Below, in pieces: positions 13,981 through 28,528 of a stretch of DNA of 64,000 nucleotides. Each line of letters begins with the position of its first letter. Position 1 is the stretch's first letter. Made by a program: the position numbers and the translations under genes. The DNA is taken from assembly GCF_963576545.1 (NCBI RefSeq), contig NC_083651.1, positions 9,529,386 through 9,593,385 on the forward strand, read 5' to 3'. This stretch comes from Limanda limanda. Lineage: Eukaryota > Chordata > Actinopteri > Pleuronectiformes > Pleuronectidae. The notes below the pieces were generated by a model. The model saw nothing but the letters and a program-made list of their open reading frames with translations, had not been told where the DNA came from and made no database searches.

Positions 13981-14150
13981 CACTCAAAGTGCTTTAAATT
14001 CCCCTTTAAGCACACATTCATACAGCACCTCTATATGCAGCACTTTTCTCACAGAAACTTTCAGCACAGCTATCAGGGGTAAACTGGGCATCAAACCATT
14101 AGTCTTCCAGTTAGTGAATCACCCTCTCTACCACCTGAGCCACAGACGCC
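13981..14150 (+). repeat. Teleost interspersed repeat fragment
   Basis: The fragment begins CACTCAAAGTGCTTTA, passes through a CATTCATACAGCACCTCTAT segment, and ends with CTACCACCTGAGCCACAGAC. This sequence of phrases is one I recognise as widely dispersed in percomorph genomes. The 5' third is shared with the copies at 20275 and 22596 in this window. It carries no coding frame. Confidence 0.65.
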
Positions 14151-14605
14151 AGTAAATATTTCCATGTCCGAGTCTCATCCCAATATGGATACTAGTGGAA
14201 ACCAGTGATATGCGTGAATTACTAAAGTAACAGCCTCTAAGGTTGTGTTTGACCAGAACTTTTCAAAAACAAATCCTGGTTTTCTATATATGTTCCAGTG
14301 GTGTGACTTTGAAACTGTTTAAGACAGGATCTGTCATCATTAGTAACAGTAGATGAATGTCCAATTGCAGAGGAACACGTTTTGGAATGTACAAATTGGT
14401 TTATGAACTTACACATCTCCACCTTTGGCTTATTGATAAGCATCCAAACAGACCGAATACATGTGGACATAGAAAATATTGCATCAAAGTTGTTTTTTTT
14501 CCAAATCATCACACAAGACTCAAACAACACACTGAGTTGTTTCCTGATTATAAACACCATCAAGGACATTTTATTCCATGCATTTGCCTTTTCAACTTCT
14601 TTTCA

Positions 14606-14692
14606 CAGCGGGAATCAGCTGCAGTGGTTTTCTGGGATTCGCTCCAGCTCCCCCAGCTCCCCTCACAAGATAAGCCTATAGAAAATGGATGA
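14606..14692 (+). repeat. L2/CR1-like LINE 3' tail
   Basis: It contains GGATTCGCTCCAGCTCCCCC followed by AGATAAGCCTATAGAAAATG and ATGAGTGGA. This resembles the 3' terminus of fish L2/Maui-type LINEs. Only the tail is present, as expected for 5'-truncated LINE copies. Confidence 0.6.
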
Positions 14693-15045
14693 GTGGATTA
14701 AAATATAAATATATTATTTAATCAAAACACTTCGGCATGTATTAATACTTTTCATGTTCAGTTGATCTCCATTCTCCTCGGAAACGTAAACACATGAGAT
14801 GTTTCTACCTTGTCCCACTCCCTCCATTATTTCAACCTTTAAAAATAGAACAATAAAACTGAAGGTGAGTTCACTGTCCAGTTCCTCTCTGTAAAAGCAA
14901 CCTGCTGTTTACTCTGCTCCTCCCTCCTCCTCCTGTCTCCCTCCTCTCTGCTGTTGGCAGCAGTGCCGGGACCTTTCAGAACAACTTGTTTGGCCCCAGA
15001 TTCTGGACATTAGGCGCCAAGAGACACAGAAGCCAGAGAGTCAAT

Positions 15046-15046
<1 letters not shown>

Positions 15047-15112
<66 letters not shown>
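15047..15112. repeat. (CT)n microsatellite
   Basis: An uninterrupted polypyrimidine CT tract of 66 bases. Confidence 0.97.
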
Positions 15113-15116
<4 letters not shown>

Positions 15117-16868
15117 AGTTCCTCCCGCCCTCTCATCTCTGCCTCCTCGGCGGGTGTTTGTCATCCCCCACTGAGCCAAACAGACGTGTGTTTACCAGTT
15201 TACTGTAGCTGGCCGGGGAGGCTTGTCGGTGTGCAGGCCAGCGCTTTGTCTCTCACACTGTGAAACACAACAGCAGTTAGACTTCTCCCTGACAGCATGC
15301 TAATCGTCTGATTTAACTCTCCCATGTTTAATCATGAGGGGAAACGGAGGGAGAGAGAGATTATGATAATTGGTTCAAAGTTCTTTTGTGTTGGATCCCA
15401 TCTGTACACTTTTAGAATGAGGGTGTCACTTTCAACATGTCTGTTTTCTTCCCGGTGCAAACAAACATGTAGCACACAGAGGTTTGACATGCCAGGTTGT
15501 GGGAAATAAAGGAAATGATTTTCCCTTTCACTTCTTTGCACCTTTAATAATGTGCCAGTCTGTGTGGGAGGCTGGTGTGTGAGTCGTCCACACAGGACTG
15601 GTTTTGTTTGTATCTGTCCAGAAGTAAAGGAAATATGTTGATCATGTTGTCGTTTTTTTCTGTCTCTCTGTACTCAAAGATTATTTTCAATACAAAAGCA
15701 TGCACACCAGAATTTTGCATCCCTGGACCTGATGCAACACGATGCAACAACAACAAATGCTGGAGAGGTTGAAGGTGATTTGGTGATATGTGGGAGGAAA
15801 TAGTGGGTGGGGGTGTGGTGAACTCCAAGGTTATAATGTTGAGACGTTTATCATTTTTTAAATATCGATGTGAATGAAAAGCAATGCATCATCAGCATAG
15901 AGCAGTGGCCAAATGAAGGGGCTTCCTAGTTCCAAGAACTGTCTCAGGAAATAATTTGGAAATAATGTGGAATTTTGGGACCACAATAATTAAGAGCTAG
16001 CAAAATGGTCATACAAGTTGACTTTGGAAGACACTGACAAACTCTCTTAGGTATTTGGTATTTTTAGCGTTGCAGCATTTTCACTTTAATCAATGGTGAA
16101 CAATTAAAAAAGTACCAGGAAAGAGCGAAAAACAACCTGATAGTCGACCAGAAGGAAATCCTGATTGTGTTTGAGTTTATTCCAAAGGTGCTGGATGGGG
16201 TCGGGAATCCCCCCAAAGTCGATCAGAGGAATGGAACATTTTTAATTTTAATTTAACTGACCTTGCTACCTCTGCACACGGCTCTATCTCCAAATTGCTA
16301 CAACGCAGCCTCTGACACAAAATTCGCAAAATATCAGCGTTTGTATCTTGACAAATTTATTTCAAGTATGGTATGGTATACAGTCTCAGATTTCGTATAT
16401 CAAACTGTAAAAATTATTTCTTTATGGATCTGGCTTTGTGCACAGGGGGATTTGTCATGTTGAGCATAACACACTTTTGTCTAAGATTCCAATGCATGAT
16501 GAGATCTTCTTTCACTGGAAATAAAAGGCCTAGAGTTAACTAATTGTTTAAATGTCAAAAATAGTGTTGGGTGTACAAATTGGGCCCTTAATTAAAAATA
16601 AAGGTTAAATTTGGACATTAATTATTTATGAAGATGTCAGGTCCATTATTGGTTGACATGATTGTTCAGGAGGCTGCAGCAGCATCAGTGTGGGACTCAC
16701 AGTGAGTTGTGTTGCTGTGAACATGTGAGTTTTACAGACACTACAGTGTGACCGGCCGCCACAACAATCCGCTTTCTCTGTGACACAGACAATGGTGGGA
16801 CTGTTCCACCACAGACGTACAAGTGTCCCAGCCATCTGTCTGCATACCCCCACAGTACAAACATTGTC

Positions 16869-16870
<2 letters not shown>

Positions 16871-16961
<91 letters not shown>

Positions 16962-16975
16962 ACACACACACACAC
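16871..16975. repeat. (CA)n microsatellite
   Basis: A CA tract with one phase break near 16960. Confidence 0.97.
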
Positions 16976-17760
16976 TGCTGCCACCCCCCAAAACACACAG
17001 CAACCCCACTGTCATACATGTACTTTGTACTAACAATGCAGACGTGTTGATTCCATACACAGAACAATTTTTAATTCTTATTTATTTCTTAAATGTGAAA
17101 CAAAATCACCAGATGTAGTTACACTGAGCTGCAGGAACTTATCATGGCATTTTTATATGTTAAAGTCAATTGAAGCATATATATTAGAAATGTGAGGCGC
17201 AACCTCAATGCTTTGTCAAAGATATTTAAAATGATATACACTTTTTTTACATTTTCAAGTTATAAAAGATTTAAGGACTATTAATTAGCCTTATGAGAAT
17301 AATATTTGGCTGTTTATTAAATGCTCATTAACTTAAATTAATGAAAAACTAGTTGTCACGTTGTAATTATTGTTTTCAACTAAACATATTCAAATATTTG
17401 TTTCTCTTCAACTCTGATGTGACGTCTCTGTTTACAAGATGCAATCTGAATAATTTTGAGTTATAATAAACAAGCTATTTGAAGACGTCACTTTGGTTTG
17501 TGGATTTTTCTCAATTTATCAATCTTTCTAAGGTGCAGCGTCCTCTGTAACTTCTTAACCCTGATATTTTGTACACACAAACATTTTATCAAACAAGCTC
17601 ACAATTGATAGTTGGAAAAAGACAAAATCAACATTAATAACGTGAATAATAGTTTTTAATAGTTTTATTATGAGACACATTAAAACAATGACTAATTGGC
17701 CTGTAATTCCTCTGTTAGCAATGACATGGCAAGGATTTACTGAAAGCACTGTCAGGGGAA

Positions 17761-17884
17761 TCACACACACACACAACACACACACACACACGCACACAGT
17801 CACGCACGCACGTACGCACACACACACACACACAAACACAGACACACAGGCACACACACACAAACACGCACACACACACGCACA

Positions 17885-17941
<57 letters not shown>
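17761..17941. repeat. Compound interrupted CA-rich repeat
   Basis: A 180-base CA tract interrupted by CGCACG, ACAGTC, ACAGGC and ACTCAC variants, ending in a pure CA run (about 17886-17941). The many interruptions suggest an old, partly decayed array. Confidence 0.93.
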
Positions 17942-17943
<2 letters not shown>

Positions 17944-19596
17944 CTTCAAGTCTAAAGAGACTATATACGGAGCAGAAACAAAGAGTGTGTGTGTCTGTGT
18001 ATGGACGCGTGTGTTTGCCAGCAGAATAAGATCGGGTCACCATACAGTCTCGGTGACAGTTGAGTATTGAAAGGCGACTGCAGAAGAGAGACGCCTCTGT
18101 GTGTGTGTGTGTGTGTTTGTGTGTGAAGAGAGTGAAAAACACAGACAGAGATAAAGACAGACTTCAGACACATCCATCGTCAGTCGCTGTCTGAGGCATC
18201 ACATTGTCACATTTTGCGATTCAGTGTTTGTTTGCCTTGTTTGGCTTCAACAAGATTCAAATTAACTTCAAATTTCAATTGTGTACCAATTGAATATTAC
18301 TTGAAGTCAGAAAATATAAATTTAATTTGAATATTTATTGATTCAGGCCAATTTCGTTGTGTTAAAATTCATGAAAACTTGTTGTAACAACAGTTTAAGG
18401 ATGCCCAGGATTAGCAATGAAGTATAATGCTATATGGTTTAACCACTGCAGCAGATGGATCTGGCAGTGGTGCTGTTTTTTGACTTCATAGCAGCACTGC
18501 ATGTTTTGCAATTTTGTGTCATCTTTAAAAAGCCAGTGTGGTCAAAAGCAATTTTTCGACATGTGTGGCTCCTCCTTATCTATGACCTGCTTGTTCACGC
18601 CTCTGATTGGTGTGAGAAGTGGTCGAGACCCTCGATCAGATTGAGCCAAAGTTTAAAACCACATTTAAATCACTAAATCCGGATTTGTGGAACAAAATGT
18701 CCACAAGAAAAACACTCTTAATCTCAAAAATGATAAAAAGAGTGAAACCAACTTCCTGGATCTACCCTCTGTTCTGAATCCACGCCAAAATTGAATAGCT
18801 TCTTTCCTGCTCCAGATTCGTTTTGCATAATCATGCTAACTAACAAACCAAGACAGGAAGAGGAAAACTAGCTCCACGGTGGAGGTTATAGACTTGGTCC
18901 TTGTTCAGTGTCAGCTCTTGCAAATATCTCCTGAAATTATGTGGAAATTGAAACTGAAACACCGTCTTTGTGTGTGTCTGTGTGTGTGTGTTTGTGAGCA
19001 CACGCATGTTTTGTCTTCATTCAGCGTGTCATACAAAGGCAGAGACACACAAACACAGCCTTCAAGACCAAACACACACCTGCAGCCAAACCCACAGAGG
19101 AGACACTCATGTCATGGCCTGAATAGTCTCACTTCTTTCTTTTCTCTCCGTCTTTATTTATTTATATCCCTCTTTCTCGCACTATGAGCGACAGGCCGAC
19201 CTCTATCATCTGTGTAGCATCAGCGTACAGTACACAAAGACGGCCCTGTGCTCGCTGTGAGAGACAGTTGGCGGTAACAGTGTAATTCACAGTGAGTGCT
19301 GTCACAGTGAGGGAAGCAGAGGCACATTCACTGTGTAACAGATGGCTCATACATGCTGCTGAGCCTCGAGACCTTCCATTCTCACACTCAGATGTTTCGA
19401 GGGGCAGCAACTGTCTCCGTGTTTGTTTGTGTTGCATAGAAATGACAGAAAACACGCTGTGTCCGCCGAACGTCCCGACAAACAGACGCCAGGTGATAAA
19501 TAAATCTGATTCTCTCGTGAAAAAGGAAACAAATGTCATTAATCCTCTAACATAGCAATAAAAGGATGGATGATTTTAACTGTTTAACATTTAAAG

Positions 19597-20125
19597 GTGG
19601 ATTTTGATCAAAGCTGGTTTCAGACAAACACCGAGCCCCCAATATTTTCCTGAAATTATCCAGAGGGGCCCTATTTGAGAAGGCAAATGTCTGATGCTCC
19701 GGACATTCTCTGGAAGTTTTCCGAACAGGGCCGCGGAGGATGTTCGAGTGAGACTTTTTAAGAAATCTTGTTTCTACCATGCGACAGACGTGACGAAGGA
19801 AGAATATGAATATGTCGGGAGGAAAAAGACAAGTCGGACACGTATGAAATGAAGACGAAGACGTCAACTTGGAAACACAATGGGATTCGAGAGCTTTTGG
19901 TGATAAGAGAAGACACCGGTGTCAACGTGCTGTAAACAAAACCGCATCATTTCTGCAGAAGAATCTAAACATCACGTTCTGCCTCTTATGTGTTATATCC
20001 AGATGCCACCCCTCACTTGAATGTTCCCGAAATGTTCCTGTTGTCGTGAATGCATCTGACCTGAAATTCTGCAGCTGCGTTCTTCATGTGTGAAAGGCAA
20101 AGTACGGAGAATGTCAACACCCGAT
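19597..20125. mobile_element. Possible old interspersed element
   Basis: The interval contains phrases I associate with a dispersed fish element: TTCCTGAAATTATCCAGAGG near 19645, GCTCCGGACATTCTCTGGAA near 19695, and AAGTACGGAGAATGTC near 20100. End structures are degenerate and no target duplication is clear, so the limits are guesses. Confidence 0.3.
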
Positions 20126-20274
20126 TTTCAAAACATTTTTAGAGTCCAAGTCTGAAAAAGGTTCAAAATTCATACCTGAGATTATCTTATTTTGGGATGA
20201 TGCTTTTGCACACTGAAGCTACGAATTAACCTCTGATTATTTAACATAGGTAAATAGTTTTCTTTCTTATTTGA

Positions 20275-20350
20275 GACCACTCAAAGTGCTTTACAGTACA
20301 GTTTTGCCATCCACCCATTCACACACAAATTCATGCAGTGTATGTATGTA
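20275..20350 (+). repeat. Interspersed repeat, copy 1
   Basis: About 74 bases from GACCACTCAAAGTGCTTTAC to TGTATGTATG are almost identical to 22596-22670 (one difference, G/A, before CAGTGTATG). This is the same family as the 5' part of 13981-14150. The near identity of two copies 2.3 kb apart suggests a recent insertion or a local duplication. Confidence 0.75.
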
Positions 20351-21383
20351 TCTTTCTAATTATTTAACACAGGTAAAATAATCTACAGTTATTTTATGCA
20401 TTTAAGCTGAATGTTTCTCCAGATGAAAAAATATGTTCTAGGAAACACTGCAAAACATCAACCTAAGAAAAGCCTGATAGAGGAAGATTAAACTTAACTT
20501 AATGAACAGACGATCTGTGATTATGACTATGGTCAAGTAAAAAGTCAATGGAGGTTACTCTGTAAAAACATTCACACTTGAAAGCTTCATGTGTTTGTTA
20601 CATTAATTACATTTGACTCTTGTTAGTTTGGATTTCACATTGTAATTTAGGGAGCGACACATGTACGTCCTGTTGGCGTCATCTACGTTGGCTGCTTCTA
20701 CCTCAACCTGACATTGATTGGTTTGTAGATGGTGCGTCTGACTTTGGCCTGTTGTCCAATCGGCGAGAAGCAGGGGAAAATGAATGAACGGTTCATTTCG
20801 ATGTCGCGCTGATATCATTATGGTCTTCAGACACAGTGCTACACACTTGTTTGAATGTATCATCGTTGCTCCAGCATCACTTCCTTGAAGGTGAAGAAAG
20901 CATCTCTTCTGTGTTTCAGCTGCAACAAAACTTTGTGGGTCATGGCCAAACTTTCCACTAAAAACTCTCATAATCTTTTCTTTCCTATATGTCAGACATA
21001 CAAACAAAAAATGATATCAAACCCATTTAATCATCTGGACTTGTACCTGCCACATCAGCACATCATCTGTATTAGACGGCTTAAAAACTATAGAGACCTG
21101 TGTCTGGATGGTGTTCCCTAATTAGCCAGAGCGGCAGTCATTTCTACCGAGATTGTTGCCAACATTTGAAACAACAGCCAGTGTATTTAGCAATTAGCTG
21201 CAATGTGGCCAAATGGGAGTGGGAGTGTCCTGGCGGAGGGAGACAACATCAGGGACGAACCTGGAGACGGAGCGGGGTAGAGACGACTAATTTCCCTCAG
21301 GAGGACTCAGATGCACCCGCAGCACAAACACATGAATACAAAATGTATCCGCACATACAGATATATGCACACCGGCATGCATT

Positions 21384-21525
<142 letters not shown>

Positions 21526-22595
21526 CACATCTTTGATGAAATCCCAGGGGAGTTCAGGGACAGTGCCTGCTGACTGAGTGCTGACCGGTGTGTTGTATTC
21601 TCACTGTGTTGTGTATCTAATGAGGCGGTGCCAGTCCCACCAGTTAATTTAACAGAAGACAATCGGACAGTCGCACACTGACTCGCACTGACATTTATAG
21701 GCAATTAGGGCCTGTGTGTGTGTGTCTGTGTGTGTGTGTAGTAGGTGCAGCAGTTAGGTCAACATTTTTAAACTGGCAGCTAATTTTGTTTGCATACAGA
21801 TAATGGGGATACATTATTTTTAATTGCACTCTGACTTGTAGACATTAAACTCTGTGTATTTTCCAATGTTTCCAACTAGTGCAAGTATATAATGGGATGC
21901 GGGTACATAGAAATGTGATGGTTCTGCTACTATGATACTTGTTATCATTAGGAATTAATTAATATCGTCTAATAAGATTTGATTGAATATTGGCTTCGTA
22001 ATTATTTTGGTCATACTATTCCAAGACAAGGATCAGATTTTTTGAGCATCAGTTTATTCTCATTTCAACTATAATAGCCCTCAGTAGAGTGCATCTTTCT
22101 CTAAGTCGCCTTAAATTCAATTATGCTGTACAAAATTTCACACACTCACAGATAAGTCTTCAAAATATGTTTGATATTTTCATCAAGATCCATGAATTAT
22201 TCTCTGTGAATCTGAGAAAATGTCGAAAAACTTCAAAATCTCACAATGCCTATATTTCCTTATTATTCTGATCAGTGACTTTCTTCAGCATAAGACCTTT
22301 TGTGGTTATGGTATTTAAACGAGTTTCTAATAGATTACTCTATTCATAGTCTGATGATGACTTGCTTTATTATGTCCACTGCATCATTATTTCAATGTCG
22401 TTCCCTAGGTTTTAAATCCCGACCTTAAAATATTAAATATATGATGTTACACTTTTCACCATTTGGGGAGTTTTCTTCCTAATTTTGCAAAAGCTTGAGT
22501 TCAGCTCCAGGGCATCTGTCTTCAAGCAGTTGGTAACTTCTGTATGTCCATGTCACTAAACTCCAATAGGATGTTAGAGCACTTTTAGTCTTGAT

Positions 22596-22670
22596 GACCA
22601 CTCAAAGTGCTTTACAGTACAGTTTTGCCATCCACCCATTCACACACAAATTCATACAGTGTATGTATGG
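22596..22670 (+). repeat. Interspersed repeat, copy 2
   Basis: A near-identical second copy of the 20275-20350 repeat in the same orientation. Confidence 0.75.
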
Positions 22671-22904
22671 ACAACCTTTTTTCTATAATACAATTAAGAT
22701 GTTTATGCATGTCTACATAATGGAGCTAAGGTCAGAATTCAACACATGTGCTAATTTGATTATGGTTTGTTCTGAGTTTGACCTTATTCAGGTTAAGGGA
22801 ATCAGATATTCCTGTTTACATGGCAGCGCCTTGTTCTGACTACTGCGTCAATCGGGTTAATATCAGAATATTGCATGTAAACATATTCACTGTAAAAGAA
22901 AGTA

Positions 22905-23035
22905 ATACAAAATTCTGCTCCCTGAGCTGGATTTGCACCTGATCCATGCAAGACCCTTCCACCAAGTTTCATTGGATTCTGTTCAGTTGTTAGTTTGTTG
23001 CAGCGGTGGAAACGTAACCTCTTTGGTGGAGGTAA
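22905..23035 (-). repeat. Teleost interspersed repeat, minus orientation
   Basis: It contains CACCAAGTTTCATTGGATTC and, at the other end, AACCTCTTTGGTGGAGGT. The same phrases appear reverse-complemented at 46868-47000 (CCTCCACCGAAGAGGTTTTT, CCGATTTCCATAACATTTTG). The two copies are therefore one family inserted in opposite directions. Confidence 0.6.
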
Positions 23036-23740
23036 TAAATAACTTTTACTCTCTCTAGTCTTCAATATGCTTTGTTTCTAACTCATTTAGTTTCTTTGTC
23101 ACTGTCTCAGAAACATCCTGAATGACGTTTTGCAGAAGAAAATTTGTATTTGTATTTTCTGTCCTTAGACGAACTCATAGAATCTCTTACAGCACATCGA
23201 GAGTCACCAAACAGCGTGCAGCGGTGTAGAAGCGCTCGACCGGAGGATCAAACGTGTGATGTAATGCTGCTTGCATCACACTGTATCTCCCCCAGCTGAT
23301 GACAGGCAGGCCTGTTTCCCCTGCCAGCGCAACCCAGCTGCTATGAGGCAATGTAGTCTGCCAGGCACAATACGGCGCGTCAGCCTCTCAACAATGGAGG
23401 ACTTGTGCTCCCTGGATGGCATCATTGTCACAGCTTTTCTACATATATATATATTTTGGAGGGAAGGCTTTGTGAGTTGTTGTTGTTTTTTGTTATTGTT
23501 GTTTTAGCTCTATGGTTCTCTGGGTTAGTTATTAACCCTTGCATTGTTGGCCGGGAGACAATAGATGCAGTGCGTGGTGATGCACGGCGCACACACACAC
23601 AGTGGATGTGGGTCATGGGAAAAAGAAGGACTATGTGATGGTGCTGAGAAGTTTAGTGATGCCAAACCAGGTCAGTAGTGTCAGACACAGTAAACCAAGC
23701 TAAAGTCCGTCTGAAGAGAAAAGTAGAGCTGGAGACTGAA

Positions 23741-24010
23741 GCTACGTTTACACTGTAAGACTCAGTGCTCAATTTGGATAATTTTTGACCATTAGGAGGA
23801 ATGTCCATCCAGCGGACGGGTCGGCGTTCAGACTGAGGTTGCAATTCAAAAAATCTGTTCTGTACCTGATTTAGAACCCAAATCTGATTTGAAAAGATAA
23901 GATTCCATGTGATCTGTGCTGTTCACTCTGTTACTGAACAATCAGATCTGGGTCACAAAGGAGGGAAAAGTCTGATTCGGGTCACTTGGGCCGGCTGTGT
24001 GAACATAGTC
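23741..24010. mobile_element. MITE-like element, about 270 bp
   Basis: The left end CTACGTTTACAC and the right end (minus strand) CTATGTTCACAC form inverted ends with 10 of 12 matches. The interior carries several AATCTGATTTG/ATCAGATCTGG phrases typical of a widespread fish MITE, probably hAT-type. There is no coding frame. The superfamily assignment is from resemblance only. Confidence 0.5.
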
Positions 24011-24845
24011 TCAATGTAAGACTGCAACATTTGAAAAAAGAAATAATACATCCTCCTCTCATAAATTAAAAGATAAATTCATAGAAAATGAATTATTCAT
24101 CACAATGAGGGATGTAGTTTCTGTATCTGGACTTGGTCTAAAATGTCCCGCAGCTTAATTTGAGCAAGCTGTAAGTAGATGTTACTTGAAATTATTGAAT
24201 CACTCTACTGACATTTTCCCACAATCTTTCATTGTTGCACTACATTCTGGTATTTACCATTATTATCCGGTAACGGTGCCCAAAACTGCCAAGATCTGGA
24301 AATGTCGAGAGCAACTGACTCTGACATTTGTGTTCTCACATACAGTAGGTCTGAAATCAGCTTCAGAGGATTATGATGTTGTCAAAGTTGGTAGAAAGTA
24401 GAGCCCAAACTACAAGTCCCCTGTTTTGACTCATTGGCTTTGTTAAACCTGTTGTATAACCACAGAGAGAGGAGAACACTAATGATGCCAGTGATTGCCT
24501 CAAGCCAAAATGTTTGCAGAGCCTAAATGATTCATTAAAAGTTGGGAGAAATATTCCTATGAGTCATTGCATCTCTTTGCTTCTCGTTATTATATAATCT
24601 GAACGAGATCAAACTTTATATATATTTAGTGAGAAGGCAAAGTTTCACATGATACGTATTGTTGTTTGAAAAGTCATATTTTGATATTAAAGTCTTGACA
24701 TTAGGGTTGAGAGTAAAAGCTGTTTCTCTGTTATATTACTGTCAGACTTCATACATACCTGTTGTATACCTGTAGTAGTTAATGATGTTTAAACCTGTGG
24801 CTCGAAAAGGAATTCATTAAATCTGTAAATCCCTCAGTCTCAATC

Positions 24846-24930
24846 AGGGACTGTATATAAAGACACAATTCCGAAATGTGAAGCCAAAGCCTCTCAATCG
24901 CCCCCTGGTGGCTTGTTTCAGTATACAGTT
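24846..24930 (+). repeat. CCTGGTGGC-family dispersed repeat, copy A
   Basis: It contains CTGTATATAAAGA, GTGAAGCCAAAGC and CGCCCCCTGGTGGCT in order. Copies B (25067), C (41616) and D (48822, inverted) share the same order of blocks. Confidence 0.6.
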
Positions 24931-25066
24931 ACAGTTTGGCAAAGTGAAACTGAGTCAGAATTAGGGAATCGATCATGATCATAGTTTTTTTAAAACAACA
25001 GTGCTGACTGTTGGTTGGAAACAGAAAAAGTACAAAATGTGCTGTCCTACATGTTGTTATTATCAG

Positions 25067-25195
25067 CTGTATATAAAAATGGACGACATGACAGCTCCCT
25101 AAAAGTGATGCCAAAGTGTTTCTATCGCCATCTGGTGGCTGTAGTAAAGATCATAAGCCCTGCCTCATCCATGTTCATATATGGGACAATAAAAC
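25067..25195 (+). repeat. CCTGGTGGC-family dispersed repeat, copy B
   Basis: Ordered blocks TATATAAAAATGGACGACAT, GACAGCTCCCT, ATCGCCATCTGGTGGCTG, GTAAAGATCATAAGCCCTGC match copies C and D over about 110 bases. Confidence 0.7.
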
Positions 25196-28100
25196 TAAAA
25201 AGCCAGAGAATATGCTTCAAACACATTTTTCTCAGGGATGGTTACTATCATTTTAGGTCTTCATTTTCCCAATAAATTTGGTTTTATGTAGTTAATTGTT
25301 GGTATATAAATGTCATCAAATGAAATGTCATGATTGGCAGCTGAGACTGACTCGTGATTGGTCCAGCACATGTATCTGCAGCTGGTTATGTCCTCTTATG
25401 GCTCGTGTACAGCCACTGACCTGAGACCAGTCACACTCTACCCAATTAGACGGAGTTTAATCCGCTGGACTCTCAGATCAGGTCTCACTTACAAGCGTGT
25501 GAATGGAGGTGTGAAGCCCCCTGTAGGAGAGCGTTTGTCCTTTTTTAGTCTTACAGCTTCACACATGCGTTGTCACAAAGTAACTCCTGCTCCGTCCCCC
25601 CTTTCCTCCCCCCTGCTCCCCTGATGTAGAGTTAAAGTCATAATCCCCCCTCCCTTCCCTCACCCCTCCGTCTCACCACCTCCCCTGAGCTTTGCCCGTC
25701 CTCATTAGCGAGTATTTTTCCCGTGTTTGCTAATTGTGTCCTGCTTTTTGCACCACCTGCCCCTCCCTCATCCTCCCTCTTCCTCCCTTCTCCTCGTCCT
25801 CCCCTCTCTCTCACTCTTCCTCTCTCTCTCCTGCCTCCCCTGCTCGTCTGTGCACTCTAACAGACACTAATTGTCATCATAAGGATGCGTTCGCTGTCAC
25901 AACTGGAGAACAGACTGCCGACCGACAGCGCGCAACCTGGCTCCTCTGGCCCCCGGAGGCCTCTGCCCCGGTGCCTGGGGGCCCACAGGACCTAAGCAGG
26001 CAGGAAAGCTCCCTGTGCAAGTGTAGCTAATGAAGACAGGATGAGAATTTTTTACGTGGCTGAAAGAGAGGTAGTGAACTCAACAAGGACAAACTGGGAA
26101 TTAAGGGTAAATGAGAGGAAGGACAGAGAGTTACAGTGGCTGCCTAACGAGGTACGACAATGTTTATAACAACACAAGTCGGCAGTAACAGAGCAAGAAA
26201 ACCAATTATCTTTAGTTGCCTCAGCAATTTCCCTAAAGTTTTATTAACTTATTTCCAGTTTTCCGCCCCTGTGTCTGCATTAATCTATATTAATAATAAT
26301 GTTTCTTCACATTAAGTTTATTATTTAAATGTCTTCCTCCACAGTTGCACCACAAAAGAGTTTAATATATCTTTGTGTCAACGTAATTGTTCATGGTTTA
26401 TGGTTTAATTTGTTGTCCTTACCACCATTTCTTTTTCTTCTTCTTGGGTCACGTCCTCTGTGTGTTTTAAAGCTTCTCCTTATTGGGAGAAGCCTCAGCA
26501 ACTTAACGCACAGACCCATGAAGAGTGACCGATACAAACAGTGGAAGAAATAATATCCGACTTGTTAATTGGCTCGCTGTGTTTTTTCCTTCGTCATACA
26601 TCGTTTTAAAGTTTTTACACAAAGATGAACAAAGTCCTGGGTTGACGGAATTAAGAGTCAACAAAATGAAATATTGCCTTGAATAAAAGTAGGGATTTCT
26701 CTGGTTTGAACATTCGTGGAAACGTGTTGGATAATTAAGTACACAAGTCAATAATATATATATCATATATGATTTTGTACGTATTATATCTTTAATTTGC
26801 CTTCTTTATACTTCAGTGAATGAGTGAGCACACACGCAGGTTTCTGTTTGTTTTTGTCTATGTGCAGGCGAGCATGTGTCTCTATACACGCAGATTTAGC
26901 TCAATGCGTGTGTGTGTGTTTGTCTGCAAGTGGGAATTCGTGCTTTTGTGGCATGTGTGCCCTCAGCATGGGGCCACGGTGGGCCCCGTGCCGGCCAGCT
27001 GGAGGCTCAATCTGTTGAGGGGGTCCACTGCTCTGTGGTGGGAGGTCGGCCGGACCCATAACGACGGCCCAACCATTTGCCCCGGCCTCCCCTCTGACCG
27101 AGACGTGCAGCTTGGCAGGCCCAGCCAGGGTCTGACAGCTCCACACAACCCAACCCACAAGACACTGTGCAGGAGGAGGAGGAGGAGGAGGAGGAGGAAG
27201 AAGGCTACATACACTGGATTTAGGTGAGAGGAGGGGATTTCGAGGTGGCGGCAACTTTAGTGAAGGGAAGTTAAGGGGCTGATCACAGGAAGGCAGCAAA
27301 AACAGCAGCAGAATAAGAAAGAAGAGGAAAATAAGAGATGGAAAGAGTCAATAGAAAGAGATGTTGGAGCCCATCAGTTGTCGGATGACGGAAGAACATG
27401 CGTTATTTTGGGCCTTCCAGTGAAAATAACAGACCCCCTCTTACCTTACAATCCTACTAGGTTCTTTTACCAGAGGAGTTGAATGTTTCTCCACAAACAC
27501 AACAACTATAACTAACATCTCCCTGCATATGAAAGCAGTTAAATAAAAATGCAGATAGGCGATATATATTTCATTTTGTTCCTCCTCTTTTTATCTCCAC
27601 ACAGACTGCTCAAACCTGATTGGTCAAACTAGACCAGAAACAAGAAGCTTCCAACCCCCGAATCATGTCCCTCACAGATTGTAGACGTTCACATGCAGAA
27701 TCAGTTGAAAGTCAAATGAAGGACGACAGAGGACAAGAGCTGAAAGGACAGAGATTATCTGTGTGAGGGAGAATAATATGCTATGAAGTAAAGTCTTTTT
27801 GAACCCTTCAGATATACTAAATCACAGGTCAGTTTGAGTCACAAACCAAATGAAGCAGTTTATAGCCATGTTTTCATCTGTTAACATATTGTCCTCATTA
27901 CCTCAGAAAAGGAAATGTGAGTGATGTGTTCGACTTTGTCCATTTGTTTGTTTTTCCGCAGGATTAAACAAAATTTACAGATTGTATTTTTATTGACTTT
28001 CTTTAACATAGTGAGATAAACATTTTTACCAATTTCATGGAATAATTAATTGATCATAATCATAAAATCTGGGATGTTTAGTGGACTAGTATGAATTTAA

Positions 28101-28416
28101 GGGGAGTGTTGATGGAGGTTTACACTTACATAGAGAATGATTCTTTTGTTCGTTGTTATTTGGCTTTTTTAATAAGAGTCATATTTAATTTATAGTATCG
28201 TTTGTGTGTGTGTGTCTGTGTGTGTATGTGTCAGTCTTTTGGGTCCAGATTACCTCTCTGCTCTTGCTGACAGTCGATGCAGGGCACCAGGGTTACATCT
28301 GAGGGAGTGTTTTTAGCGGTCACCAGTATACAGTAGGGACGTTATCGCTGGCACCATCTGGTCATGAGAGCCAACGTTTATCTGGCACAGTCTTGGCCAG
28401 TGTCCATACCTGCTTG

Positions 28417-28528
<112 letters not shown>

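Noticed and set aside
26901..27299. Open frames across the GC-rich, GAG-repeat region
   Set aside because: Open on both strands because of composition; proline/arginine-rich low complexity with no recognisable domain.
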